64,000 nt of DNA from Canna indica (taxonomy: Eukaryota; Streptophyta; Magnoliopsida; Zingiberales; Cannaceae), in the NCBI GenBank assembly GCA_034359265.1, contig CP136894.1:34564501-34628500 (forward strand), written 5' to 3'. Made by a program: the position numbers and the translations under genes. The notes beneath the pieces are model-generated. The model was not told where the DNA came from and searched no databases. It worked only from the letters and a program-made list of their open reading frames with translations. Shown here piece after piece: positions 32,095 to 43,125 of this stretch (the first letter of the stretch is position 1; every line of letters starts with the position of its first letter).

Positions 32095-33274
32095 CTATTT
32101 TGATGATAACAAAATGAAACTAATGTATTTGTGAAGTTTTGAGTTCAGGTTGAGGTTACAATACGCGCGCGAAGTTCATTCGAGAAATGCAAAAGTTGGC
32201 AAAAATGGCTTCGAAAACGAGAGAGTATAAAATCTAGAGTTAGGATTAGATTTTATCTAATATGTCTCTAGGAATTTTATCCCAAGTTAATTTGTAATGT
32301 TATCCAACTCAAAACTTGATAACGGAACCCGGAAACGAAGTGCGCAAGAAGATGGCTGGAAAAAAAATAGCCTCAGCCTAGGTTCAGTCAACCGAACGAG
32401 GCCAAAAATTGGCAGTAGCCAATTCGATCGACCAGTCGGTGGACCGAACGAAGCAAGAAATTCGCAGTAGCCAATTTAGTCGACCGAACGTGGCCAGAAA
32501 GTGGCAGTAGCCCTGCGGTCATTGGGTGATCGATCAGTCGATCGACCGACGATCGACCGGCAAACCGACCTGACGGCGTCCAACAGGTAAAAAAACACCC
32601 GTTGGAGTGAACTACTGAATGAGGGGTTATAAATACCCCTCACCAATCTTCATTAATGTTTCTTAATGAGTCTTAAATGCTTCCTAAGTGTGATTTGAGC
32701 CTTCCAAAGTTAATTTGTTCGTGCTTGCTTCTTTGATCGATGATTTTTCTCAAGCGCTCATCTTCCCTCGACTCCGGCTTCGATTCGACCTCAACAACTT
32801 ATAGAGTTGGAGGCGTTGAAGGCTTGGAAATGAGTTCTTAGTTGTGGTTTACTCTTTAGCTCTTTTCATTGTAATTTTACTTGTTATTTGAACTTAATTT
32901 TTCATTGTAAGCTTGGTAGATGTGCTAGGTTAAACACCTTAGGGTTACTTTGTAGAATTGTGTTTTGCGTAGGTGAATAGATTTGAGGCATTCTCAAAGG
33001 ATTGAGAAGCGAGTCCTTGGTTGTATTCAAAGGAAAACACAAAGTCTATAAAGAATTTGGTTAGAAATCATTGGTGTAGAGCCAAGGTAGTGGAGTAGGC
33101 GGTTGGCTGAATCACTATAATTACTCGTCTTTGCATTGCTTGTTTGTTTATGCTTATTTGTTAATTATTACTCGTCAAGTATCGTAATCTAGTAGCACGT
33201 TGACTTGGTTGCATTCGGAATCGAATCAAAACGAAATCGAATTTAACGTAGTTTTAACCCAACACTATTCAACC
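32095..33274 (+). repeat. A2 5' LTR, left piece
   Basis: Matches the A1 LTR from CTATTTTGATGATAAC onward. GGTCGACC-like sites, several decayed, lie at 32380-32570, with TATAAATA at 32628-32635. The LTR is cut at ...CACTATTCAACC by element C; its C-run tail and GTTCAACA end are at 47654-47697. Confidence 0.88.
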
Positions 33275-34605
33275 TATTGGCCTATGGTTTTTAACCGTGG
33301 TTTTAATCTCAGTTTTGATGATAACAAACATTAAACTATTGTTTGAACAAGAAATATTTTTAGGTTACATATCGGTTTGCATGCGACGTCCCCAATCGAA
33401 AAAATCAAGAATCGAAGGCTTTGAAGTCGAGCATGTCAAAATTAGTTTAGGACTTAATTTCTTTTATTGTAAATGTTCCTAAGCCTTAGTTTGATGTCCT
33501 CATTGAGTTCACATTCCAAAAAACCGAACCCCGAAAACTTAAAAATTAGAAAAATCAAAAAATGGTCTTGAAAATTTCTATAGGGGGCTCCTTGGAGGGC
33601 CACATAATTTAGATATTTTTTTGCCATCAAAATACTCAATAATTATTTTTAGGTAAAAATAAATTAAAGACATATTTTAAAAGAATTTTTGGAAACGGTT
33701 AACCTAAAAAAATAAGGCTTGAAAGGCTAAAAATTTTCAAACTACCTAGAATTCCTAGAATGCTCCAGCCAGTTTTTTTTTTAAAATTACCCAGAATTTC
33801 TAAAATGCCTCCAAATAGCTCTTTTTCAAATAAAAGAAGGTTTGAATGGCTCTTTGCTTTCATACCCCAATACCAACTCTATAAATACACCCAAAACTTT
33901 CTTCCTAAGGCCCCCAACTATTCATTGAGCCATTCTAACAATATTTGGAGCCTTTCTTGAGTCATTTCTCTCAAATCTTAGCTTTGAGCTTCTACCTCCT
34001 TGATTGAGCCTTCAACCTTGTGTTCTATCATCAAATGCATCAAGAGGAAGCTAGAATCTTGTGTTAGAGCTAAGTATTATATTGATTGTATTTTTGCTTC
34101 ATTTATATTTGTATTTTGTTGTTATTCTCATTGTATATCAAATTGTTAAAACCTAGGGTGCTAGGTTTGTGTGTATGGTGGTAGCCTTGGTGTAGAGGCT
34201 TAAATCCACCAGTGTAAACTTAGTTTGCTATGGTTAGTTTTGTAGTCCTTAGAATAAGAGGTGTCGGAGGTACTCTTGGGTGTGAGAGTAACCCTCGATT
34301 GTGAGGGTCGGTGCCTTAGCTTGTAAATCCTCTTGTATGATACATTTAATCTAGTAAACTAGAGTTTGAAATCCTAAGCGGGGTGCTTAGATAGTGGAGT
34401 AGGCATTGGGGCCGAACCACTATAAATTCATTGTGTTAGCATTGATCTTGTGCGTGTTTGATTATTTGTTATTTATCTTTCTTCCGCTTGCTATTAAATT
34501 ATGATTTGCCTAAAGTAATCAAGAAATGATTAAAATCGAATTTAGGCTAAAGTTTTAATTAACACAGTATTCACCCCCCTCTTGGGTGTGGTTATTCAAC
34601 TTACA
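33275..34605 (+). repeat. 5' LTR of C
   Basis: 1331 bp. TATAAATA is at 33880-33887 and the end is GGTTATTCAACTTACA. It matches the 3' LTR with scattered substitutions and small indels. Short minus-strand frames shared by both LTRs are not genes. Confidence 0.9.
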
Positions 34606-34672
34606 TTTGGTATCAGAGCGGGTTGTGAATTGAGATTTCACCCTCTCGTCTACATCTAGCCTCGATCCTAGA

Positions 34673-36145
34673 ATGGCACTATAGAGTATAGTGTTTGCAC
34701 CACCTAGGTTTAATGAGGTAAATTTTGGTGTTTGGAATGGTAGGATGTATACATTTCTTAAAACACAAAGTTTAGATATATGGTGCATGCTAAAGAATAA
34801 ATATGTTGAGCCCACCATTGACATTAATGAGTGGACTCAAGAACAAGTTAAATTGTTTGAAGTGAATGCTAAAATAATGCACTTTCTATATTGCTCATTC
34901 TCAAATGATATACTTGAAAATGTTATCCATTGTTCATCTGCATTCTCTATTTGGGTTTGTTTAAACATGTTATATGACTATGAAAAAACTGAGGAGATTA
35001 TCACTTTAAATGAGGGTGGTGATGACAATTGTCATCCCCCTAGTACTAACATGATTTTTGAAGCTCATAGTGTCTCTAGTCAAACGAGCACTAAAAATCG
35101 AAAGAAGGATGTTATATGCTACTTGTGCAAGGAAAATGAGCATATTAAAAAGAATTATCCTTCCTTGAAGAAAAGAGTCAAGAGGAGAACAAGTGATTCA
35201 ACATCCACCTACGAATCACATAAAGCACCTTCTTGTCATGATGAAGAAACTACTTCTAACCTATGCCTCATGGGATCTAATGATGAGGTAAAATCTTCAA
35301 CTTCTCATCATCATGAAAATTTTGGTAGTGATGGTAGATCTTGTAGTTCCCTTAATGTCTTATGATGAGTTAGTAGAAGAATGTCAAAAAATGTATGCCA
35401 TGCTTTTTTTAAAAAAAAGGAAATTAAAAAGATAAAAAATGAAAACTCTAAACTTAGTTCTTATGTGCATGCTTTAGAATAAGAAAATGAGAAAACGAAT
35501 ACTAGCTCATTTAATCCTTGTCATGATGATTTGAAGCTAGAAATTAAAAAGTTGAAAAGCCAAAATAATGATTTGGAAATTGAGAATAATGAAATGATAA
35601 TTCAAAATTCAAAATTTAGAAATGAAAATGAAAATTTGAGAACTAAAAATAATGAGTTGGAAAATAGATTAAAGCATGAAAAGAATGGTTTCAAAAGTGA
35701 TTTCAAGATTGAGAATGAGAACTTGAAATTTGAAAATGTGAAAATCAAAAATGAAAATTGCATGTTGAAATCTCAATTACATATTTTACATAAGTCTATG
35801 AATGATTTGAAAAATGAGATTTCGATCTTGAGTAGGAAAATTAATGTTCCTTCTTTTAACAACTCTAGAAATCAAAATGTCTCATTTAAAAAATCTCAAA
35901 AGAAGAATGTTTATTTTAAGAATGCTCATGCTCATCATAGTTCACATGTCAAGCATTCTAATGTTAGATCTCATGTCCATAGCAAAAATGAAAAGAAGTT
36001 TAATGAACATTGCCTTTGTTGTAGTATTTTTAGTCATGCTATCTATGATTGCACATTGAAGAGAAATCCAAGTGTTGCTAGGAAACTTTGGATTCCAAGG
36101 TCAACTCACCCCCAAGGATCCAAAGCCATTTGTGCACAAATAGTC
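34673..36145 (+). pseudogene. gag: C gag
   Basis: ATG at 34673 is followed by a stop at the fourth codon. The open frame then reads 'APPRFNEVNFGVWNGRMYTFLK', the same start as D gag. A decayed knuckle CYLCKENEHIKKNYP (about 35116-35160) has Tyr for its last Cys. A frameshift near 35365 leads to a second open stretch from 35531 with a long Asn/Lys/Glu/Leu coiled coil, then knuckle CLCCSIFSHAIYDC (36011-36052) and '..IVS' at the CACTA border. The last codons lie at 43526-43563 beyond the CACTA element, with the target duplication between. The C-terminus matches the A3 gag end (SSPFVDGEPF), so C and A gags are related. Confidence 0.85.
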
Positions 36146-36148
36146 TCA

Positions 36149-36462
36149 CACTACTAGAAACTTGGTCTTCAGCAACGGCTATCAGCAACGGCCGCTCGAG
36201 CCGTTGCTATTTGCAACGGCTTTCTTACGGCCGCCCGAGCCGTTGCAGATATCTATATCTGCAACGGCGTTCTAACGGAAAACTGAGCCGTTGCTGATTA
36301 TTTTAATTATAAGCAACGGCGTTCATACGGATAGGCGAGCCGTTGCTGATGTTTTAATTTTCAGCAACGGCTTGCTAACGGATAAGTGAGCCGTTGCTGA
36401 TAATAAATTATCAGCAACGGCTTTCTAACGGGCGAGTGAGCCGTTGTTGATAAGTTTATATA
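36149..36462 (+). repeat. Left terminal and subterminal repeats of the CACTA element
   Basis: The 12-bp core terminus CACTACTAGAAA is followed by about six palindromic modules of the form GCAACGGC(T/G)..ACGG..GAGCCGTTGCTGAT, spaced 45-60 bp (36170-36450). In En/Spm such subterminal motifs bind the TNPA protein. A TATATA stretch (36456-36462) follows directly and may be the promoter. Confidence 0.9.
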
Positions 36463-36465
36463 TGG
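36450..36465 (+). promoter_or_regulatory. Candidate CACTA promoter TATA element
   Basis: GTTTATATATGG directly after the subterminal repeats and before a GC-rich leader (36466-36755). That leader could be a 5' exon; a 113-codon open frame from ATG at 36463 has no recognised domain. A (TA)n run (36757-36778) and TTTA repeats follow. Position fits an En/Spm promoter, where TNPA sites overlap the promoter. No transcript data. Confidence 0.4.
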
Positions 36466-36892
36466 CACGCAGCCGCGCCCGACCCTTCTTCCTCCCGCTG
36501 CTGCCGCCGCCGCTCCTACCGACACCGCTCGCCGCTGCTGCCGACGCCGACGCCTCTCGCCGCCGCACCGCTGCCGGTATGTTGATCGGTCGGCCTATAC
36601 CGTTTCGGCCGGAGATGTTAAAATCCGACCGAAACCCTATTTCTAGGGTTTCGGCCGGCGGCGGTCGGACTATGGCCGGCGCCGGACCTTCTACAGTGGC
36701 CGGACAGTGTGTCCGGCCACTGTACGCCGGCGCCGGAGGGTGGACTCCGGCGCCGGAATATATATATATATATATATATTTATTTATTTATTTATTGTTT
36801 TGAAATTGATAATTAATTATTTTATAAATGTTAATTAATTGTTTAGATTAATTGTTTAATTTGTTAGATTAATTATTAGGGTTTAGATTAAT

Positions 36893-37126
36893 TTCGGACG
36901 CGCGCCGGAATCGTCCACTTCGGACGCGTGCCGGAATCGTCCAATTCGGACGCGCGCCGGAATCGTCCACTTCGGACGCGCGCCGGAATCGTTCAATTCG
37001 GACTCGCGCCGGAATCGTCCACTTCGGACGTGCGCCGGAATCGTCCAATTCGGACTCGCGCCGGAATCGTCCACTTCGGACTCGCGCCGGAATCGTCCAC
37101 TTCGGATGCGCGCCGAAATCGTCCAA
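36893..37126 (+). repeat. 26-bp tandem repeat, nine units
   Basis: Nine head-to-tail 26-bp units begin TTCGGACGCGCGCCGG and end AATCGTCCA(C/A), the last base alternating through the first units. GC-rich and CpG-rich amid AT-rich DNA; a degenerate tenth copy follows. All frames stay open because the unit length cycles phase, so the minus- and plus-strand frames here are artefacts. Possible binding array for the element's second protein. Confidence 0.92.
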
Positions 37127-37306
37127 TATGGACTCGAACTGTCTCGAAACATTTAGAAAATAATCATCCATCCGACGAGTTGATATGTTTCACGTACGCA
37201 TCGACGAATCGGATATGATTTAGCAAAACCTTAGATCCGTTCGGGGATTGTATGTTCGTGTAAAAGAAGTAGATGATCTTTTATACGACGTACAATTCTT
37301 GAATTG

Positions 37307-37549
37307 TCCCTGATTGGACAATTTGGGAATATAGTTATTTGTACTGCACTTACGTTTTTATTTTAACTGTTAACTAATTATTCTAAATTTCGGCAACATC
37401 TCTCTTGTTCTCCGATACGCGCCCAGATGATATGCGTATTCGGAGAACTGTAGGGAGATGCTGTCGAAATTTAGAATAATTAGTTAACAGTTAAAATAAA
37501 AACGTAAGTGCAGTACGAATAACATAAATCCCGAATGGAATAGGACAAT
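37307..37549 (+). repeat. Long hairpin in the CACTA transposase leader
   Basis: 37341-37392 and 37465-37516 are perfect 52-bp inverted repeats. Pairing continues inward (TCTCCGATACGC against GCGTATTCGGAGA, 37410-37446) to a loop of about 12 bases, and outward imperfectly to about 37307 and 37549. It ends 50 bases before the transposase ATG, so a transcript through it would fold into a stem of roughly 85-110 bp. Confidence 0.9.
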
Positions 37550-37597
37550 CTCACCTAAAGACATTAACCAAAGAAATTGTCATTGATTGACAGAATC

Positions 37598-40500
37598 ATG
37601 TCGGCTGATCGAAGTTGGATGTACCGACTTCTTGATCGTGGAGCTTTAACGAATGAGTTTCGATTAGGCGTAACGTACTTCCTAAATTTTGCCTATTCGA
37701 ATCGGAATTTCGTTAGCATGGGTGATCAAATCCGATGTCCGTGCCGCATTTGTTCGAATGGACGATTTTTGGATCGGGAGACTGTCACTCTGCATCTATA
37801 TACCAAAGGATTTGCACCAAGATATTTTCTATGGACTTGTCACGGGGAGTCACGCGAAGTCGGGACGTCGAGCAATCCTGTCCTTCAGACATATGGTGAA
37901 TCTTCCTCTGCTGGTGCTTCTTCATCTGGTCAATGTAATCCCTATAGAACTATGATACTTGATAGTCTTGGGGGTCAATTCCGCCTGAATGATAATGTTG
38001 ATCGGCCAGTTCTTCAGACATCAGTCCCACCAGATACTACAGCGGTTGATATCACAGAAGTAGGGGCTGCGGTAGAGATTGAATTACCGAATAAAGAAGC
38101 TGCAGAATTTTACGAGATGTTGAAAGCTGCCGATGAACCTTTGTATGAGAATTGTCCTAAATACACTAGGTTTTCAGCAATGACACAGCTCTTAAACATC
38201 AAGGCCGATTGTAATATCAGCGGAGTTGCGTATGATCGGATTGCTGGATTGATTAATGGAATGCTGCCTACTGATAACAAGTTTGAGCCTACTTTTTATA
38301 AGACTAAAAAGCTAATGAGAAAATTGGGGCTTGGGTACGAAAAAATACACGCGTGCCAAAATAACTGTATTTTATATTATAAAGAAAATGTGCAGTTGGA
38401 TAAATGCCCTGTATGTCAACACCCTCGTTACAAGGAGAAGAAATCGGTCCGACAGAAAAATATCCCGTTTAAGGTGCTTCGGTATTTTCCACTAACACCG
38501 ATGCTTCAAAGATTATTCATGTCGGAAAAGACAGCCCCCTACATGAGTTGGCATGCAAGAAGTCGTGATGATACAGTAATGACTCATCCATCTGACAGTG
38601 AAGCATGGAAACATTTGGATACATGTTATCCTTCATTTGCTATGGATACTAGAAATATCAGATTGGGATTGTGCACAGATGGTTTTAATCCGTTTGGACA
38701 TTTTGCAACTCCTTATTCAGTTTGGCCAGTGCTGCTGACAGTTTATAATTTGCCACCGTCAATGTGCATGAAAGATGAATTTATTTATCTTTCGATGATT
38801 ATTCCGGGTCCTAAGGGTCCGCGAAAAGAAATTGACATATTTCTCAGACCCTTGATAGATGAATTGAAAACATTGTGGACTGAGGGAGCTGTCACTTATG
38901 ATTGTCATCGGAAGCAAAACTTCAATTTAAAGGCCGCGGTCTTGTGGACAATCAATGATTTCCCCGCGTACGGCATGTTGTCGGGTTGGAGCACTCACAG
39001 CCGACTCTCTTGCCCGTATTGTATGGAACACTCTAAATCAATCAGTCTTCAGAACGGACGAAAAATCTCATTCTTTGATTGTCATCGTCGATTCCTACCG
39101 GTTCATCACCAGTATCGAAGGAATCGTAATAAATTTACTAAGGGCAGAGTCGAAAGAGATGGGCCACCACCGATGTTGTCTGGTGAACAAATGTTAGCAC
39201 GTGTTTCAGCACTTCCAGATATTGTATTCGGTCGCAATGAAAGAGTGTCAGGTTTTGGCCAAACACACAATTGGGTGAAAAAAAGTATCTTTTGGGAATT
39301 GCCCTATTGGAGTTCATTATTGATTCGACATAATTTAGATGTCATGCACATTGGAAAAAATGTGTTTGATAATATTTTCAACACTGTGATGGATATTTCT
39401 GGAAAAACTAAAGATAATGTCAAAGCCCGACATGATCTGAAAATACTTTGTAAAAGACCAGAGTTGGAGTTACAAGAGGTCAACGGACGATATCTGAAAC
39501 CGAAGGCCCTATATGTGTTAAATAAACAACAGATCAAAGATGTTTGTCAATGGGTAAAAGAACTCAGATTACCCGATGGATATGCTTCAAACTTATCTCG
39601 ATGTGTGAACGTCGATGATTACAAAATATCAGGGATGAAGAGCCATGATTGTCATGTATTCATGCAGAGATTACTTCCGATCGCATTTCGAGATCTTCTA
39701 CCTGATAATATTTGGGGTCCGTTGACTGAATTAAGTATGTTTTTTAGAAGCATCTGTGCAAATGTCCTTCGAGTCGAAGATATGTCAACACTTGAAAATA
39801 ATATTGTTGAAATCATATGCAAGCTGGAGCAGTTTTTCCCTCCTGCATTTTTTGACTCGATGGAGCATCTACCGATACACTTGGCATACGAGGCACGAGT
39901 TGGTGGCCCCGTTCAATATCGTTGGATGTACTTATTTGAAAGATACATGAATCGTCTGAAGAAAAAAGTAAAGAACACCGCAGCTGTTGAAGGATCAATA
40001 TCTGAATCGTATATCATCCAAGAAATTTCAACATTCTGCTCATTTTACTTTGAATCGACAGTACAGACAAGATTTGATCGTCTTCCACGTAACGGCGACG
40101 GGGGTGTTCGACATTCAGATGGACGTTTAAATATATTTTGTCACTCTGGTCGTGCTTTTGGTTCTCGTCCATCTCGACACTTAAGCGATGAAGAGTATCA
40201 TTTGGCACACTTGTATGTATTACTCAATTGTCCAGAGATTGAACAATTCATTGAAATATTTGACATTGAGATGGTGCAAAAATACTCTATTCACAACGAT
40301 CAAGAATTGGAGACATTACGGAATCGTGATTTCCCTTCTTGGATTCAGACTTACAGCAAAGATCACAGAGCTGAAATAGATGAAAAAATATTTGAGTTTG
40401 TTAGTGGACCGTCGCGACTTGTGTCGTGCTATAGCGGATATTTTGTTAACGGGTATAAATTTCACACGGTTGAATATTCATCTACAAAAAAGACGATGAA

Positions 40501-41077
40501 TGCTGGGGTCTGCGTGAAAGGGACAACCTATGTTGAATGTGATATGGATTTCTATGGACTAGTGGAAGAAGTGATAGAGTTGCACTACTTCGGCTTGAAA
40601 TCAGTGTTCCTATTTAGATGTCATTGGTTCGATACAACAGAAAGGGGAATGAAAGTTCATCAAAAATACAAACTTGTTGAGGTTAATTACAAATCGAAAT
40701 TGGCAGCAAATGAGCCATTTATATTGGCATCACAAGCCGAACAAGTATATTACGCGAAGTATCCGGCTCGAAATAAAGATAGAGCAGATTGGCGTGTAGT
40801 CTGTAAGATAAAAGGTAGAGGAAAAATTGATCCGATAGTAGGAGAAAATGATCCTCCTGGTTTCTATCAAGAAGATGATCTTCCTGCTGTGGATCGTATT
40901 ATTCCAATACTCGAGGATGCAGACACAACGTCAATTCAATTAGAAGTTGAATATGCTGATGATGACGATCATGAAATTGAGGAAGCTGGAGATGAAGAAG
41001 ATGACGAAGAGGAAGAAGAGGAAGAAGAGGAAGAAGAAGAAGAATTCAAAGACTATTATTCAGATGATGAGGAATAA
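37598..41077 (+). CDS. CACTA transposase (TNPD/TNP2 type), intact
   Basis: DNA transposase that cuts at the CACTA ends, acting in the nucleus. 1159 residues from ATG at 37598 ('MSADRSWMYRLLDRG') to TAA at 41075; an upstream TTG extension is not used as a start. Domain order: transposase-associated domain (residues about 1-85, with CPCRIC), a low-complexity linker, the tnp2 catalytic region (about 200-640) with acidic residues in 'LCTDGFNPFG' (Asp about 361) and 'HNLDVMHIGKNVFDN' (Asp about 582), a DUF4218-type part with 'EHLPIHLAYEARVGGPVQYRWMY' (about 760-790), a DUF4216-type part with 'FLFRCHWFD' (about 1000-1015), and an acidic Asp/Glu tail (last 50 residues). No stop, frameshift or intron is needed. 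Length is normal for plant TNP2 transposases. Whether it is expressed is unknown. Confidence 0.95.
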   Translation: MSADRSWMYRLLDRGALTNEFRLGVTYFLNFAYSNRNFVSMGDQIRCPCRICSNGRFLDRETVTLHLYTKGFAPRYFLWTCHGESREVGTSSNPVLQTYGESSSAGASSSGQCNPYRTMILDSLGGQFRLNDNVDRPVLQTSVPPDTTAVDITEVGAAVEIELPNKEAAEFYEMLKAADEPLYENCPKYTRFSAMTQLLNIKADCNISGVAYDRIAGLINGMLPTDNKFEPTFYKTKKLMRKLGLGYEKIHACQNNCILYYKENVQLDKCPVCQHPRYKEKKSVRQKNIPFKVLRYFPLTPMLQRLFMSEKTAPYMSWHARSRDDTVMTHPSDSEAWKHLDTCYPSFAMDTRNIRLGLCTDGFNPFGHFATPYSVWPVLLTVYNLPPSMCMKDEFIYLSMIIPGPKGPRKEIDIFLRPLIDELKTLWTEGAVTYDCHRKQNFNLKAAVLWTINDFPAYGMLSGWSTHSRLSCPYCMEHSKSISLQNGRKISFFDCHRRFLPVHHQYRRNRNKFTKGRVERDGPPPMLSGEQMLARVSALPDIVFGRNERVSGFGQTHNWVKKSIFWELPYWSSLLIRHNLDVMHIGKNVFDNIFNTVMDISGKTKDNVKARHDLKILCKRPELELQEVNGRYLKPKALYVLNKQQIKDVCQWVKELRLPDGYASNLSRCVNVDDYKISGMKSHDCHVFMQRLLPIAFRDLLPDNIWGPLTELSMFFRSICANVLRVEDMSTLENNIVEIICKLEQFFPPAFFDSMEHLPIHLAYEARVGGPVQYRWMYLFERYMNRLKKKVKNTAAVEGSISESYIIQEISTFCSFYFESTVQTRFDRLPRNGDGGVRHSDGRLNIFCHSGRAFGSRPSRHLSDEEYHLAHLYVLLNCPEIEQFIEIFDIEMVQKYSIHNDQELETLRNRDFPSWIQTYSKDHRAEIDEKIFEFVSGPSRLVSCYSGYFVNGYKFHTVEYSSTKKTMNAGVCVKGTTYVECDMDFYGLVEEVIELHYFGLKSVFLFRCHWFDTTERGMKVHQKYKLVEVNYKSKLAANEPFILASQAEQVYYAKYPARNKDRADWRVVCKIKGRGKIDPIVGENDPPGFYQEDDLPAVDRIIPILEDADTTSIQLEVEYADDDDHEIEEAGDEEDDEEEEEEEEEEEEEFKDYYSDDEE

Positions 41078-41154
41078 TTGTAAAGTATATATATTTTATT
41101 AAATATATCTCTACTATTTATCCAATAATCTGATTATATGTCTGTTCGACAGAT

Positions 41155-42845
41155 ATGTCTGGTCGTGGTTATCGACGCAGGAGAGCTTCGGAGTCTCCGA
41201 TCGGTGAGACTCCAGCACTTACTCATGCTGCTGATCCTCCTGTTGCTGATCCTCATGAGGATGATACTGCCGAGGCTTATTTGTGATTGTCAACCTAGCG
41301 GGCTAGTTCGAGGTTGAGCCGAGTCGACTCATGATTCGGTGCGAGCTTGAGAGCTCGGGTAAGTCGAATTATGGTTCATAATAATATAGTTTGATTTATT
41401 AAATCATGTTGCATGTGGGTGTGCATGTGATTGATACTGCCGAGGCTAGTACATCCAGACGCAGGCGGCCACGCGGGCCGAACAGGTGGCAGCCTCCACC
41501 AGCCACAGAGTCACGTAGATTGATCAGCGTGATTGGGGAGCGGTAATATATCATGAATTATGAATCATTACAAATTCATTATATCATAATATAATATTAA
41601 AATTTATTTTTGTTGTGCAGGTTCGAGCAAGAAGAAGTGCCGAGGAGCATTTCTTCTACTATTCGACGATACATGCACGGGGCATGGCCTACGTGGTCTC
41701 ACGTGCCTAGCGAGCACGTCGACATGTTATGGCGCGAGTTTGAGGCACGTATTATTTTTTTTTTTACATGCATGATGATATATTAAGAATTGGTACTGAT
41801 ATTATTATTTTGCAGGCTCGCTATACATGGGCCGAGGACCAGAGGTCCTTCATTTACGCTGCCTGGGAGTCTATTTCCCGGGCAAGGTACAACGGGCAGC
41901 TGGGGCAGGCTCGGTCCCGAGCGATGGCCCGAGCTGGGACCACTAACATCGCGGAGACTCGGGGATACGGCCCCAGTTGGATTACTCCGGATATATGGGA
42001 CCAGCTCGTGGGGATATGGTCGACGGATCGATGGCAGGAGGTTTCTCAGAATGCGGCTAGAAATCGCATGTCGGGGGCAGCAGCGCGTCACACCGGCGGC
42101 TCTATTGCATTTGCAGTGCACGCAAACCGTATGGTAAGTATATCGTTTAATTATATATTTTATTTGTTATTATGTGTACTAATTAATGTATTTGTTTTGT
42201 AAATGTAGACGACGGTGTCGGATGACGGGACTGTCCAGCGACCCTCCCCGATGGCGGTGTTTGAGCGGACTCACCGTCGAGCACATGGGACGGGGGAGTA
42301 CATCGACAACCGCGCTGCATACATTGTGGTAATTATATATTTGTTTAAATTATTCATTATATATTTATAATTTAAGTTTTATGATAAATATTAAACAAAA
42401 AATCAAACTCGAGTAGGAGACGTACAGCCAGAGGGTGGTGCAGCGCGGGGGTACCCCCGAGGACTTTGACGCAGCATCGTGGGTCGAGGCCGCAGGTGGC
42501 TGGGATCATGGCCGCGTATATGGCTTCGCAGATAGTGGTCATGCGCGAGCCGTGCTAGGGCCACTTGGGGCACCGACCCCTCCGGTCGCTGGTGAGCGGC
42601 CGTCCACCTCTAGATCCAGTTATGATCATAGTAGCAGAATAAGGACTCTAGAGGAGACGGTTGCGCGTCAGAGTCAGATGATGGAGGAGATGCATGCTAT
42701 GCTACGCAACATGTCAGGTCATCCCGCAGCAGGCATCTCTTCGGCATCATCTAATCCATCGTCCTCGAGTCAGTCCACGCCGGTGTACACTCAAGCACTC
42801 CAGACCCCGCCATATGATCCAGACCATCCTCCATCGTCATCGTGA
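41155..42845 (+). CDS. Second CACTA gene, Ptta/En/Spm (TNPA-like) protein, six coding segments
   Basis: Likely the DNA-binding partner that joins element ends. Coding segments: 41155-41277, 41448-41542, 41621-41744, 41816-42133, 42209-42328, 42417-42845. Joined in phase they give about 402 residues with an Arg-rich start, Trp-rich core ('HVDMLWREFEARYTW', 'DRWQEVSQNAARNRMSGAA..HTGGSIAF'), and 'VFERTHRRAHGTGEY' as in Pfam PF03004, then a coiled stretch ('RTLEETVARQSQMMEEMHAML') and a Ser/Pro tail. Four introns are standard in position; that at 41745-41815 needs a GC donor (GAG/GCACGT...TGCAG). Between segments 1 and 2 sits a 170-bp interruption with a stop (41278-41447). If it is not spliced the protein ends after about 43 residues. 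Confidence 0.8.
41278..41431 (+). mobile_element. 154-bp insertion in the second CACTA gene, 16-bp duplication
   Basis: TGATACTGCCGAGGCT occurs exactly at 41262-41277 and 41432-41447. The 154 bases between carry an in-frame TGA at 41284. Removing insert plus one repeat restores the reading frame precisely. A 16-bp duplication is long for a DNA transposon and would suit a SINE-like event, but no A-tail or clear pol III boxes are visible. It could instead act as a GC-AG intron (see findings). Confidence 0.7.
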
Positions 42846-43125
42846 GATTTTTTGTTTGGATATTGAACTTGTTACTAAGATATTGAACTTGTTTAACTTA
42901 TTTTGTTTGGATATTGATACTTCAATTTTGCATTTGAATTGTTTTTATACTATCGTGGATAATTATCAATATAAATATAATTGTTTTGATGTATATCTTG
43001 GTGTGTTTGTGATGTGTGAATGAATGTGTGTATGAGGGTATGGGTGTGTGAGTTATGTATCAGATAAATGTATCAATGTATCAATGGAAATTAGGAATTT
43101 GAAATTTTGCTGGTTGCAGGTATAG

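Noticed and set aside
36463..36803. GC-rich frame after the CACTA left repeats as a third transposon gene
   Set aside because: It ends in (TA)n/(TTTA)n repeats and has no domain; more likely leader sequence or a non-coding exon.
36893..37126. Regular repeat array resembling a CRISPR
   Set aside because: Units are head-to-tail with no spacers, inside a plant CACTA transposon.
36869..37218. Overlapping plus- and minus-strand frames with Arg-rich repeats
   Set aside because: Produced by the 26-bp tandem array, which cycles through frames; not a repeat protein.
37577..37597. Transposase start at the upstream TTG
   Set aside because: A eukaryotic gene should use the ATG at 37598, and the family's N-terminus starts there.
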